The translations under genes were made by a program, and so were the position numbers. The notes under the pieces are model-generated. The model worked only from the letters and a program-made list of their open reading frames with translations, was not told the origin of the DNA and made no database searches. This document shows positions 10,081 through 18,538 of a stretch of DNA of 64,000 nt, piece after piece. This DNA is from Psychrobacter sp. bablab_jr014. GTDB taxonomy: Bacteria > Pseudomonadota > Gammaproteobacteria > Pseudomonadales > Moraxellaceae. Position 1 is the stretch's first letter. Each line of letters starts with the position of its first letter. The stretch covers positions 1 through 64,000 of the forward strand of contig NZ_JACDXT010000004.1 of assembly GCF_016464015.1 (NCBI RefSeq), given 5' to 3'.

Positions 10081-10613
10081 TTATCATCCCCCTTTAAAAT
10101 CCACGCGGCCAGCAATCTGAGTCTACCCATGACTACACTTTTGGCCCCTTGCAAAGTAAAGACCGTCAAAATCTTTTTTAGACCTGACCACAGCTCCGCA
10201 CTGCGTAAAAACTCACCGATATTAAATATCAGTAGCACGCCTGCAAAGCTGGCGCATAAGCCTGTTAGCATTAGCACGGCCATCGTCGGGTTCGGTACAA
10301 AGGTAGGCAGTACGACAAAAGCACCCACCAAACCCGCCAAAAAACCCATCGTTAAATTCATGAATTTTTGGCTATAGGAAAGCTGTGCTTCTTTCATCAC
10401 ATCGACGTACAGCGAGGCAACCGAACCAACAGCCGCCAGCACTACAGTCAATGCAAAAAACACCCAAATAGGTAGGTTGAGGTAAAGAAACAAATGCGTC
10501 TGACCAAGTTCGCGGGCAAAGACTTCTCCGCCCGCGCCGACAGCAGCCACATTCGCACCGTTACCTACAATGTTTGCCAGCGCAATCTTTGCGGTAGCGA
10601 CCTTGTGGCTCAT
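10077..10613 (-). CDS. Membrane protein, candidate holin
   Basis: 178 residues with three predicted membrane helices (about 46-68, 86-106, 110-131), a small-residue-rich N terminus (GNGANVAAVGAGG) and a basic C-terminal tail. It lies directly upstream of the second membrane protein and the GH19 endolysin, the classic holin position. It is larger than most class I holins, so the role rests on topology and context. AAGGAG precedes the ATG. Transcription may come from late promoter K, inside the upstream gene. Confidence 0.7.
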   Translation of the reverse strand: MSHKVATAKIALANIVGNGANVAAVGAGGEVFARELGQTHLFLYLNLPIWVFFALTVVLAAVGSVASLYVDVMKEAQLSYSQKFMNLTMGFLAGLVGAFVVLPTFVPNPTMAVLMLTGLCASFAGVLLIFNIGEFLRSAELWSGLKKILTVFTLQGAKSVVMGRLRLLAAWILKGDDK

Positions 10614-10690
10614 GCCGTGTTACTCCTTAGCGCGTATGCGCTGTTTTATGTGTTCAGCCAACTACTAAGCTAGTAGGTTTAACGAAATCG

Positions 10691-10939
10691 CTACCGTCTA
10701 CTAATGACCTTAATGAGCGCATCTAAGCGGCTTAACATGGCAGCCTCAAAGTTTGCTCGATAGTCAGTAGCGCGCTGTGCGTATTTAAGTGCGTCCGAGT
10801 CTTTGTATATCTCCAAAAACCCTATGCCCATATTAAGGGCATCTGACAGGCTCATTTTTCCGTGTTCCGCGATGGCGTAGGCATCTGTAAGTAGCGCATT
10901 AACCAAAGCTGCTGATGAGGTCTCCAGCGACTCCCCCAA
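10691..10939 (-). CDS. Small uncharacterised protein, TTG start or +1 frameshift product
   Basis: 82 residues, soluble, mostly helical, no family recognised. It overlaps the 3' end of the upstream gene by 41 nt in the +1 frame. The only start near its 5' end is TTG at 10939, with no good ribosome-binding site. The overlap contains ATT GGG GGA, a run of five G, where a +1 slip would fuse this frame to the 249-residue protein. Either route is possible. Late promoter K lies inside this gene. Confidence 0.55.
   Translation of the reverse strand: MGESLETSSAALVNALLTDAYAIAEHGKMSLSDALNMGIGFLEIYKDSDALKYAQRATDYRANFEAAMLSRLDALIKVISRR
10830..10872 (-). promoter_or_regulatory. Intragenic late promoter K (GGAACA-27-TAATAT) ahead of the lysis genes
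   Basis: Minus strand CGCGGAACACG, then TAATAT exactly 27 bp later (10835-10830), inside the 82-residue gene and 217 bp upstream of the holin-candidate start. Its fit to the other ten sites in both box and spacing argues against chance. It would give the lysis genes their own late transcript. Confidence 0.6.
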
Positions 10940-11648
10940 TGGCTGAAAGACATAGAAATCGGCGCGGCGGTATGCCTTTACCCTCCTCTACACAGTCCAC
11001 AACCAGCCCATCGGTATGCACGTTCAGATTGACAAAATGGTCTAGTTGCAGCACCTTTTCAGAAAATACTTGTGCCAAGTCGTTGTACTCACTGTTTGCA
11101 GAACGCTCCGACAAAAAAGGCAGTCGCTCTTCAATGGCCTTGTTTATCTCAGCATCGCTGGCACTGGCAGGGATTTTTTTCCAATAGACTGCTTCATCAC
11201 CGCCCAAAAGTGATGAAATATTGCCGTACATCTGACAAAGTATTTGTCCATTCATCCAGTCGGCCGCGTTCTCACATTTTTGCTCAAGCACTTGTACGTG
11301 CGCGCCATACAGGTGACCTATATGCAAGTCATCGTTGATGGACACGCTGTCTGGTACGTCTGATTGCACGGTATTCGGCATTACATAGTCGTCAATATTA
11401 AATCGCTTTTCGGTATAGCCGTTTTGCGTGGCGTCCTGATGGCGCAGTAAGAAGTAATAGCGCTCACTGGCAGTCAAGCGTCTTGCCAACTGACTATCAC
11501 CCGTGACGTGACCAATCAGCGCGCCAATACGTGCTTCATTGCGCGCTTGCGGGAATGACTTGGCAATATCAATGGCTTGGTTAAAAGTAATATCGTTCAG
11601 CTGTACGGTGTCATGCAGTAGCGATACAGTATTCATAGATTCGGTCAT
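10899..11648 (-). CDS. Uncharacterised late protein (249 aa)
   Basis: Soluble protein of 249 residues that I cannot assign to a family. It is read from the promoter B operon between a 267-residue protein and the frame-overlapping 82-residue frame. Overlapping frames of this kind are typical of tail-assembly chaperones, but the tape-measure-like gene lies 39 kb away here, so the analogy is weak. The C terminus (SAIGGVAGDLISSFG) is short and hydrophobic. Confidence 0.7.
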   Translation of the reverse strand: MTESMNTVSLLHDTVQLNDITFNQAIDIAKSFPQARNEARIGALIGHVTGDSQLARRLTASERYYFLLRHQDATQNGYTEKRFNIDDYVMPNTVQSDVPDSVSINDDLHIGHLYGAHVQVLEQKCENAADWMNGQILCQMYGNISSLLGGDEAVYWKKIPASASDAEINKAIEERLPFLSERSANSEYNDLAQVFSEKVLQLDHFVNLNVHTDGLVVDCVEEGKGIPPRRFLCLSAIGGVAGDLISSFG

Positions 11649-11650
11649 AA

Positions 11651-12454
11651 TCAGCGTCTCAATTCTTTAATGTTTTGGGCATCCCATGCCATCAATGACA
11701 AAAGGACCACGGGTACCAGTAAGGCGATACGGTCGCCGTTTTTATTCATAGGGGCCACGATGGGCGTCGATACACTCTCCACTACCAGCGGCTTATAAGT
11801 TTTACCGCCGTACTGGAACTGAACCAGCGGCGGAATAATGGAAGGAAACATCGCTTCAGAAAAACCATCCTGCAGGCCACTAACAACCAAAGATTTTGCC
11901 GAAAGTTCTGTAGCAGAGGCCCACATTTGCAGCTTCTCAACTTGATCTTCGACTTCCTTTTTCGCATCACTCCATGCTTCAAAAACCAACGTCGCGCTGA
12001 TACGCACTGAGCTGCTGGACGTGTATATCTGTCGGCTGTTGAGTTTGGTAAAATTTGAACGGTCTTTTAAACCCCTCATCTGCTCTTCAAACCCTTGGCG
12101 TATTTGAGTTGTGAACCCATCTAGCCCTACCGCCTCGGCTGCTGATTGCACAAAACCTTGAGGGTCGCCATTAAGTGCAAAAAAGCTGTAAAAGGCTGCA
12201 TTTGCCTGCCCTGATTGCAGTGCGCCCATCAAGTTAGGCAGCCGTGTTTCGGGGTTTGAGGATTCAAACGGTGTGCTGTACTGTGACTCGACGTTAATGT
12301 CCGCCTCAGACAGCAACGCCTTAACTGGCGTTTGGCTGCTATCAACGGTGTATACCTGATTGCCCTGCCCGCCTTCGATGTTTTCTTCGATGACGGGCTG
12401 AATATTGGCAATCAGCTTGGGGTTTAGGCCTTTTTCCTCCCAAAGTTGGCTCAT
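11651..12454 (-). CDS. Uncharacterised late protein, possibly baseplate or tail-tip (267 aa)
   Basis: 267 residues, no clear family. The N-terminal half is Gln/Ser/Asn-rich. The C-terminal half has strand-rich segments (PLVQFQYGGKTYKPLVVESV, then PMNKNGDRIALLVPVVLLSLMAWD) that recall small baseplate-hub adaptor proteins. It starts 3 bp after the 1161-residue gene and is followed by a 2-bp gap, so the three genes are probably one translation-coupled set. The structural role is inference. Confidence 0.65.
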   Translation of the reverse strand: MSQLWEEKGLNPKLIANIQPVIEENIEGGQGNQVYTVDSSQTPVKALLSEADINVESQYSTPFESSNPETRLPNLMGALQSGQANAAFYSFFALNGDPQGFVQSAAEAVGLDGFTTQIRQGFEEQMRGLKDRSNFTKLNSRQIYTSSSSVRISATLVFEAWSDAKKEVEDQVEKLQMWASATELSAKSLVVSGLQDGFSEAMFPSIIPPLVQFQYGGKTYKPLVVESVSTPIVAPMNKNGDRIALLVPVVLLSLMAWDAQNIKELRR

Positions 12455-12457
12455 TGC

Positions 12458-15400
12458 TTACGCCCCCTGCCCTTGTTGCATCTGCTGCATGATGGCCGCC
12501 GTGGTCAGTGCAACCGACTTATTGCTGATACGCGATACCTGATTTAGCAGCTCAGTATCATCAAGGGCTGTGGCCTGAGTATTGAGCGCCATCAGCTCGT
12601 CGGGATTGTAAGTTGATACGTCATAATCAGGACGGTTCATCGCCTGCTCTAACTCATCAAGACGCGCCTGCACTTGGTCGCGCTCATTGACACTCGTAAG
12701 CTCTGGTTCACTGACACTTGCGGTAGTTGCTTCTGTATCATCGGCGGGCGTGGTCATAGACTCAGCCTTTGGCTCTGTGTTTGTGGGTTCTGCATCTTTA
12801 GGCTCAGCTGGTTGTACGACACTCATTGCATGACGTACCACGTCATTGATGGATAGCGGTGCAGACTCACCGAACATATCGAGATTCTGGCGGGCGCTGT
12901 TGTCGTTTTTGATGTAGTCCGCCATTGCAGCAAATAGTTCGGCCATTTTCTTGGCACTACGTGCGTTTTGTGCCAAAAATACGGCCAATTCTGCTACGCC
13001 GTCTTCAACTTCTTCAAAAAGTCCCAGCTGGCGCACGTACTCTGTTACGCCTTGGTCATTTTGCTTGGCATTCATAATCATATTGGTCGCATCGGATATG
13101 GCCGCTTGCACTTGGTCATCAAGCGTTTGCTCAATGCCGTCAATCAGACTCTCGGCAGTATCTTGGGCTTGCACTAGATTGGCAGCACGCGCTTCAACAA
13201 ACTTTGGCGCGGCTTGGGTAAGTGCATTCAGGGTATTTTGCAATTCAGGGCTGGCTTGATCTGCCATCATTTCTAGCAGTCGATCATCATCATAAGCTTT
13301 GTTAAAGATGGCCGCTTTGATGCGAGACTCTAACGCGCGGGTCGGCGCACCGTTGCTATCGGTGTATTGCGCGGCTTCTTCGGCGCCAAGACTGCCTAAG
13401 AATTTTTTGATGAACTCACGATTGCTTGCTGCCAGTAGGTCGCCGCTTTCGCTGGGGCTAAGCAGTGATAGCATGGCATCGCTGATACGCTTAGCATCAC
13501 TTTTCGCGCGCTCAGACGCGGTAAAGCTCAGCTTGTCGTCTTGGTTGGCTTCAACAGTAAAGGCGACTCTATCGACCGCTGTTTTACGGACACGCACTAA
13601 TACAGGGTGTTTGTACTTGGCAACTTGGTCAGCAGTGAAACCAAACATGGCAGCATTATCAGATAGGTACTGGCGGTACTCTTCGGCATCGCCATTTTGA
13701 TAAGCCAGTTTGATGGCAATGGTACGGCCATTGCCTGATTCAACCACTAAATCATCACTGACAATCGGCGCGCCTGAATCTACGCGACGGGTACGGCCTA
13801 ATGACTCAGGATCTAAGGACTTTGCCATTTTCTGCACCCACGCGATGGACTCGCTGCGGCTGCGGTCGCGCGGTTGCAGCTCTTGCGGGTAGTTGGGGTT
13901 TTCAGCGCCGCTGGCACTATGAGAGGCAATGAGGCTATCGGCTTCTACCAAGGCAAACGTGCTGGCGATTTTATTGCCACCGACCGTTTTGGCGTTGTTG
14001 GTTTTGCCTGTAGTGATTGGTTGGTTGTTGGTAATTGCGATATCGGATGTGCTGGTATCTTCAACGGTAGTAGGCGCAGCAATGTCACTTTCATAGACTT
14101 CTTTACCATTAGGATCAATGATTTGCAGTATTTTGAACAGCTCTTGACTTTCTTGACTTTGCAAACTGTCAAAGCTATAATTTTCACTAAAGGCTACCGT
14201 CTCATTTGTCCGAACACTATCAAGTGTTGTCTGGTCTGAGGGTGTAGCCTTTTTGCTGTCTATCTTTTTGTGGTTATAACCCACATATTCAAAAATGCCG
14301 TTATCCAATTCAGCGGCGTGAACTTCAAGATGTACCTTGTACTGGTTAGGAAGCTCAACCCATTTGCGATAAACGTGAAAACCAATGATATTTTTATTTT
14401 TTCTATCATGATTTGGTGTTTCGCGGCCAATATATTCTCCCTTAGCAAAGACCTCGGTAATAAATGGCACCAGCATTGCCTTACTGACATTGCGGCGACT
14501 GTTAAACGCCAGGTGATCAACACTAATTTTAGAATCAAACTGAATCTTTTTACCATCGACAGCTTTAATCGCTTTGTGCTGTAAATTTTCAGCCAGCCAA
14601 TTTTTTACTGCCTTTTTACGCTCTGACTGCTTCATGTCTGAGGTATCTAGTAACTTTTTACTCAGCGCCTCAATTTGGTCGTCGTCAAGCTCCGCAAACT
14701 CTACTTTGCCCTGCTCGTTTGGCTCTACCACATTAAACCTTGTATCAGTGCCTTCTGATAACAATGGTGCATTGATGGCTGCATTAATCTTGTCTTGCAG
14801 ATCAGTAATGTCACTATCCAACTGATTGAGGATGCCTCGCTTTTCTTCGGCTTCGGCCTCGGCCTCTTCCAGCTCTTTATCAAGATTGGCCGCGCGTACC
14901 TGCGCCGCTTTAAAGCGCTTACTGTTTTTAGCCGCCAAGCGCATGATGCGACCTGCCAGCGTTGGCATCTGCACGTTATCGCCGTTTGGTGGTGATAGCG
15001 CCGCGGTAACATCACGTTTGTTGAGCATCCATTTCCAACTCACCATCACATCATCAGGCAGTACGTTACTGGGCGTTTCTTTGGGGCTGTGGAACCAAAT
15101 AGAGAGTTTTTGACTATCTGATAGGTCAAATATAAATGCAATGTTCATCGTGCCAGCGCGCTTGAACGGCTTGGTTTCGGTGACATTGGTGACTGCGATA
15201 CCCTCAACCGCCACATTTGCCATCGCTTTAAAAAGACGATCTTTGAGCATGGACAGACGGCTCTTAGACGCCATCAGCGAATCAAATTGCACGTCGCTGA
15301 TTGATGACGCGCCGATTTCTTTCAATTCTGTGGCAATATCAAATGGTGATAGCATTTCTTGATGCGTATCGACCTTTAAGAGGTCATGGCATAGATTTCC

Positions 15401-15937
15401 GATGCTGCCTTGATGACTTGCCAGCGTAAAATCACTCTGCCATTGAGCGCTGTCATAGGTGACACGCTGTGCCTCATCATGCAGTTCTTTGGCCGTTACC
15501 ACACGCAAATAATGCACGTCCTGCGATGGATTACTTAGCAGCTTAGTAATGGCATCAATAGACCAAGTAGCAGATTCATTGCTAGTGTCAGCGCTACTGA
15601 CCACGGCAAAATAGCCTGCATCAAGATAAGTAAAATAACTGGCAGCTACCTGTACAGCGTGGTCTTCATCCATCGCACTACCCACGGCTACCGTGTCGAT
15701 ATATGTATCATTGGCATCAAAGGCGTTTAACACATACCAGTCATCATCGGCACTGCCAGCAGACGCATCAAAACCATGCCCATCAAAACCTGTATTGTCC
15801 GAGAGGACAGCCTGAATATCACGGTAGCGGCCAGTAATAGTGCCTTGTTCATAGCGCTTGTATGCTTTGGTTTTACTGCCATCTGTGGCGGTGAGTGTGT
15901 GCGTGCTGTGCGCGCTTTGTTGTGTTGTATAGCTCAT
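12458..15937 (-). CDS. DarA/DdrB-like polyvalent antirestriction protein
   Basis: About 1159 residues from ATG 15937, which has AAGGG nine bases upstream; a TTG two codons earlier is less likely. Residues ~200-345 resemble the DarA N-terminal domain (FIFDLSDSQKLSIWFHSP, then VSWKWMLNKRDVTAAL). A coiled coil follows at ~345-390. Residues ~450-560 look like a phage BECR-type nuclease domain (less certain). Residues ~690-860 match the ddrB-ParB type (LDPESLGRTRRVDSGAPIV, VVESGNGRTIA). P1 DarA and DdrB are internal head proteins that help protect injected DNA from restriction. A QFDSL segment near residue 218 matches the presumed prohead-protease motif. It is the first gene of the promoter B operon. 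Confidence 0.72.
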   Translation of the reverse strand: MSYTTQQSAHSTHTLTATDGSKTKAYKRYEQGTITGRYRDIQAVLSDNTGFDGHGFDASAGSADDDWYVLNAFDANDTYIDTVAVGSAMDEDHAVQVAASYFTYLDAGYFAVVSSADTSNESATWSIDAITKLLSNPSQDVHYLRVVTAKELHDEAQRVTYDSAQWQSDFTLASHQGSIGNLCHDLLKVDTHQEMLSPFDIATELKEIGASSISDVQFDSLMASKSRLSMLKDRLFKAMANVAVEGIAVTNVTETKPFKRAGTMNIAFIFDLSDSQKLSIWFHSPKETPSNVLPDDVMVSWKWMLNKRDVTAALSPPNGDNVQMPTLAGRIMRLAAKNSKRFKAAQVRAANLDKELEEAEAEAEEKRGILNQLDSDITDLQDKINAAINAPLLSEGTDTRFNVVEPNEQGKVEFAELDDDQIEALSKKLLDTSDMKQSERKKAVKNWLAENLQHKAIKAVDGKKIQFDSKISVDHLAFNSRRNVSKAMLVPFITEVFAKGEYIGRETPNHDRKNKNIIGFHVYRKWVELPNQYKVHLEVHAAELDNGIFEYVGYNHKKIDSKKATPSDQTTLDSVRTNETVAFSENYSFDSLQSQESQELFKILQIIDPNGKEVYESDIAAPTTVEDTSTSDIAITNNQPITTGKTNNAKTVGGNKIASTFALVEADSLIASHSASGAENPNYPQELQPRDRSRSESIAWVQKMAKSLDPESLGRTRRVDSGAPIVSDDLVVESGNGRTIAIKLAYQNGDAEEYRQYLSDNAAMFGFTADQVAKYKHPVLVRVRKTAVDRVAFTVEANQDDKLSFTASERAKSDAKRISDAMLSLLSPSESGDLLAASNREFIKKFLGSLGAEEAAQYTDSNGAPTRALESRIKAAIFNKAYDDDRLLEMMADQASPELQNTLNALTQAAPKFVEARAANLVQAQDTAESLIDGIEQTLDDQVQAAISDATNMIMNAKQNDQGVTEYVRQLGLFEEVEDGVAELAVFLAQNARSAKKMAELFAAMADYIKNDNSARQNLDMFGESAPLSINDVVRHAMSVVQPAEPKDAEPTNTEPKAESMTTPADDTEATTASVSEPELTSVNERDQVQARLDELEQAMNRPDYDVSTYNPDELMALNTQATALDDTELLNQVSRISNKSVALTTAAIMQQMQQGQGA

Positions 15938-15973
15938 CGACAATTACCCTTAATAATTGATTGGTATAAGGGT

Positions 15974-16016
15974 ATTGTGACAAAGCTTTTAAGTGCGGCT
16001 AAGACGTGTTCCGCGG
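15974..16016 (-). promoter_or_regulatory. Late promoter B (GGAACA-27-CACAAT)
   Basis: Minus strand CCGCGGAACACG, 27 bp, then CACAAT (15979-15974), 37 bp before the start of the DarA/DdrB-like gene. The stretch CTTTGTCACAATA is identical to that at late promoter C. It drives the operon of the polyvalent protein and its two followers. Confidence 0.85.
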
Positions 16017-16105
16017 TTTGGAAGCGTAAAAAGCACATCTAATCTTAAAGTTATTGTGACGATACAGTATGCATTTCCATCTAGTAACACCATGCTAAAA
16101 TAGCA

Positions 16106-16121
16106 GCTAATTAATATTAGC
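16106..16121. promoter_or_regulatory. Perfect 16-bp palindrome before the HNH gene
   Basis: GCTAATTAATATTAGC lies 13 bp before the ATG and just after a TAAAAT -10-like hexamer (~16095). Placed between promoter and start codon, it looks like an operator or a weak leader hairpin. The binding protein is unknown. Confidence 0.5.
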
Positions 16122-16134
16122 TTGGTAGGGAAAC

Positions 16135-17247
16135 ATGTCAAATAAAAAATCCGTTCCAGTAGTTAACAAACATGGTCTATCTAGAACCATTCCAACAGAG
16201 GTCAAAAGGACTGTAAGGAGGCAAGACGGATATGGATGTGTAATTTGCGGAAAAATGTTGGTGGATTATGAACACATTGATCCATTATTCTGTGATGCTT
16301 TGGAGCACCATCCTGATCATATAGCGTTGTTATGTAGTGAGCATCATGATGAAGTTACTCGACGTATCCTTCCTAAGCGCATTGTTAAAGAGAGTAAGGC
16401 TAACCCCTACTGCAAAAAAAGAGGTTTTGCGAATTCCTCATATTTTCCACATCCAGAAGATATAAAGATAAAATGTGGAAATTCTTACTTTGAAGACACC
16501 AAAAAAATTATAGAGATTAACGGCAAGCCTATAATTTGGATTGAGGAAGAGGAAGGCAGGGTTCTTTTTAATGCGGTTTTCTATGATAGTGAAGGTAATA
16601 AAATTGGTTACTTAAATAGAAATACTTTTTTTGCATTAGTTGGAAACTGCGATGTCTATGCTGTGGCTTCTCGTATAGAAGCTCGTCTTAAACAAGGGAC
16701 TATTAATTTGACGCTTGATATAAAGGCAGATGGTATTGTTGAATTAAAAAGGTTATCCTCCAATTACGGCGGAACCAAAGTTATAATTGATAATAAAGGG
16801 CGCATAGAGATCGATAACCATGGCTCTAAAATCACTATGGATAGCTGCCAAATTTTTAATTGTGGAGGCGCACTATCAATAGGAGAAATCCCTAAGTATA
16901 AAGGAGACTTCTTTGCCCTAAGTAAATTTCAGAAGGAAAAGTTAAAGGGTAACTTACCAAAAATTGTAGATTTTTTTGGTACAGCTAAAGGCTATATTTT
17001 TTATAGCGAAATTATAGACTTACATGGTTTAACAAGTGGGTATTTTAAAGAGAGTAAGGTTTACAACCTACTGGGGGAATATATAGGTGATTTGGTTAAG
17101 GCTGAATCAGAAGATTTATTTACTATTGAAACGGATAGTGATGAGTATGAGGACAGAGAACCTATATACATTGAGAAAAGGAATAGAATTGCGAATAGAG
17201 TGTTCAGAAAGAAAATAATGGACACTTCATATCGAATATTAAACTAA
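16135..17247 (+). CDS. HNH-endonuclease-like protein with long beta-rich C terminus
   Basis: 370 residues. The HNH zinc site is near the N terminus: C35-x-x-C38, DYEHIDP with H47, and LLCSEHH with C67 and H70. Residues ~100-330 are beta-rich with repeated short strands (e.g. GGTKVIIDNKGRIEIDNHGSKI) and no family I know. TAGGGA precedes the ATG. It is AT-rich, lies on the opposite strand to the virion genes, and is at the edge of the accessory island, so it is probably horizontally acquired cargo. A defence nuclease is possible but not shown. Confidence 0.75.
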   Translation: MSNKKSVPVVNKHGLSRTIPTEVKRTVRRQDGYGCVICGKMLVDYEHIDPLFCDALEHHPDHIALLCSEHHDEVTRRILPKRIVKESKANPYCKKRGFANSSYFPHPEDIKIKCGNSYFEDTKKIIEINGKPIIWIEEEEGRVLFNAVFYDSEGNKIGYLNRNTFFALVGNCDVYAVASRIEARLKQGTINLTLDIKADGIVELKRLSSNYGGTKVIIDNKGRIEIDNHGSKITMDSCQIFNCGGALSIGEIPKYKGDFFALSKFQKEKLKGNLPKIVDFFGTAKGYIFYSEIIDLHGLTSGYFKESKVYNLLGEYIGDLVKAESEDLFTIETDSDEYEDREPIYIEKRNRIANRVFRKKIMDTSYRILN

Positions 17248-17335
17248 AATATATATCTTCTATATTGAAAAGCCAGCTCATCGAAGCAAGGCTTTTTATA
17301 TAGAATGAACCACCAACACTGTCAGGCAATCAACG

Positions 17336-17536
17336 CTCAAACATCAACAGTCTTATCTTCTGAAAAGTAATCGGCACTTTCACAATCTCACTGCGTCCCG
17401 TGCTACTTAAGTCCGTTTTACCCTTCTTGACCGATACCAGCCATGACGACCGCCCAAACATGGGTTTTGCATCAATATCATTGTGGTTTAACAAATTGAC
17501 GGTGCCGTCTCATAGTACCGCACACGTATAACAGCA
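17336..17536 (-). repeat. R1: decayed copy of the 3' end of the virion gene at 23744-24286
   Basis: About 200 bp clearly homologous to the 3' end of the 193-residue-frame virion gene (R3). Matching landmarks are the CTCAAACATCAAC start, the AGTAATCGGCAC block and the CACACGTATAACAGC end. It carries several substitutions and lacks about 40 bp between two ATTGAC-type segments. No reading frame survives. It fills most of the 345-bp gap between the HNH gene and the KilA-N gene. Confidence 0.85.
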
Positions 17537-17541
17537 AGGAC

Positions 17542-17568
17542 AAAAAAACCCACCTTAATCGGTGGGTT
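17542..17568 (-). terminator. Terminator of the KilA-N gene
   Basis: AACCCACC, a 6-base loop and GGTGGGTT. The U run is on the minus strand, 26 bp after the KilA-N stop. Confidence 0.8.
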
Positions 17569-17593
17569 CTTCAAAACGGGCTACTGACATGGT

Positions 17594-18373
17594 TTAAAGG
17601 AAGCGCTTCGCTTGCTGGTTCGCGCGTTCAAGCTGATCTGGGGTTAAGCCGTACCATCTTTGCTCATTGAAACTGTCAAAAATAGTACTGTGCGCTCTCT
17701 TAATCTCATTAACCTTTTGGCTAACCTGCGATAGTAAGTTGGTCAGATCACTGGTCATCCAGCATACCTGTTCAGTCTTAGTAAAACCAATGTCTTTCCA
17801 CATACGGTTATTAACGACTGTTTCATCATCCATAGCTGCTACTGGCTTTTGACGCGCTAATATCGCTTCATACACGAAAGCCACCGCTTCAGGTAATAGT
17901 GGTACTGGAATCTGTGTCACTTTTTCATAACCAAAATGCTGAGCAACTGCTTTATATACATCACTACGTAGCGTGTTACCAATCGCAAGTCTGTCGCAGG
18001 CAGTAACAAGGGCTTCTCTTTGTTTGGCGTCGGTACGTGTCACCAATGCGTCAAAAGTGCGTATAACGATCAAGGCAAATTTAGGGCTAATCCACATGGC
18101 ATAACGGTATACAAGCTCCTTACAAGCATAAGTACCACGTTTACGTCCACCATTGACTTTCAATAGTACTTGGGTACTCTGCAAATTTGCAGAGTGCTTA
18201 ATTTCTTCTGCTAAATCAAGAACTTCTTGGTTACGGACAAAGAAAGAAGGTTGGTGCTTGGATTTACCACCACTTGCTTTATGTACATCATTGAGTGAGT
18301 AGAGACCATCGATCATATTAATATCGTAGTCAAGGATAGTGATTTGTGTTGCATAAATTGTTAAACTAGACAT
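17594..18373 (-). CDS. KilA-N domain protein, probable antirepressor
   Basis: 259 residues. The KilA-N DNA-binding domain occupies roughly 15-125 (GGKSKHQPSFFVRN, then GRKRGTYACKELVYRYAMWI and FALIVIRTFDAL). The C-terminal half is helical and ends in GLTPDQLERANQQAKRFL. KilA-N proteins of temperate phages are often antirepressors or replication-control factors. It is transcribed divergently from a ribbon-helix-helix protein across a 165-bp region with inverted repeats, like the P22 immI arc/mnt-ant arrangement. AAGGAG five bases before the ATG supports the start. Confidence 0.82.
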   Translation of the reverse strand: MSSLTIYATQITILDYDINMIDGLYSLNDVHKASGGKSKHQPSFFVRNQEVLDLAEEIKHSANLQSTQVLLKVNGGRKRGTYACKELVYRYAMWISPKFALIVIRTFDALVTRTDAKQREALVTACDRLAIGNTLRSDVYKAVAQHFGYEKVTQIPVPLLPEAVAFVYEAILARQKPVAAMDDETVVNNRMWKDIGFTKTEQVCWMTSDLTNLLSQVSQKVNEIKRAHSTIFDSFNEQRWYGLTPDQLERANQQAKRFL

Positions 18374-18402
18374 ACTAGCTCCTTACCTTAGGTTTAGTTA
18401 GT

Positions 18403-18445
18403 AGCCTCATACAAAACTTTCGACGGGAATGTATGGGGCTTTTTT
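18403..18445 (+). terminator. Hairpin with T run in the KilA-N leader
   Basis: Arms AGCCTCATAC and GTATGGGGCT with TTTTTT on the plus strand. In the KilA-N message it is a 5'-leader hairpin without a U run. On the plus strand it would stop transcripts entering the ribbon-helix-helix gene from the left. Role uncertain. Confidence 0.4.
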
Positions 18446-18455
18446 ATGAGTATAA

Positions 18456-18514
18456 CGACACTATAATTAATGTCGTTGACACTATGTTGGTTCATAACTA
18501 TAATTAGTGTCAAC
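18456..18514. promoter_or_regulatory. Operator cluster between KilA-N and RHH genes
   Basis: Two overlapping inverted repeats: CGACA...TGTCG (18456-18475) and GTTGACACTA...TAGTGTCAAC (18475-18484 and 18505-18514, perfect 10-bp arms). The half-site TAATTA(G/A)TGTC recurs in both. The arrangement suits cooperative binding by a ribbon-helix-helix dimer to control both divergent genes. Confidence 0.65.
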
Positions 18515-18538
18515 TATAATATTTCACTTGGAAGAGCT

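Noticed and set aside
18470..18538. Longer start for the ribbon-helix-helix gene at 18470
   Set aside because: It would put coding sequence over the operator repeats and lacks a ribosome-binding site, while ATG 18539 has GGAAG.
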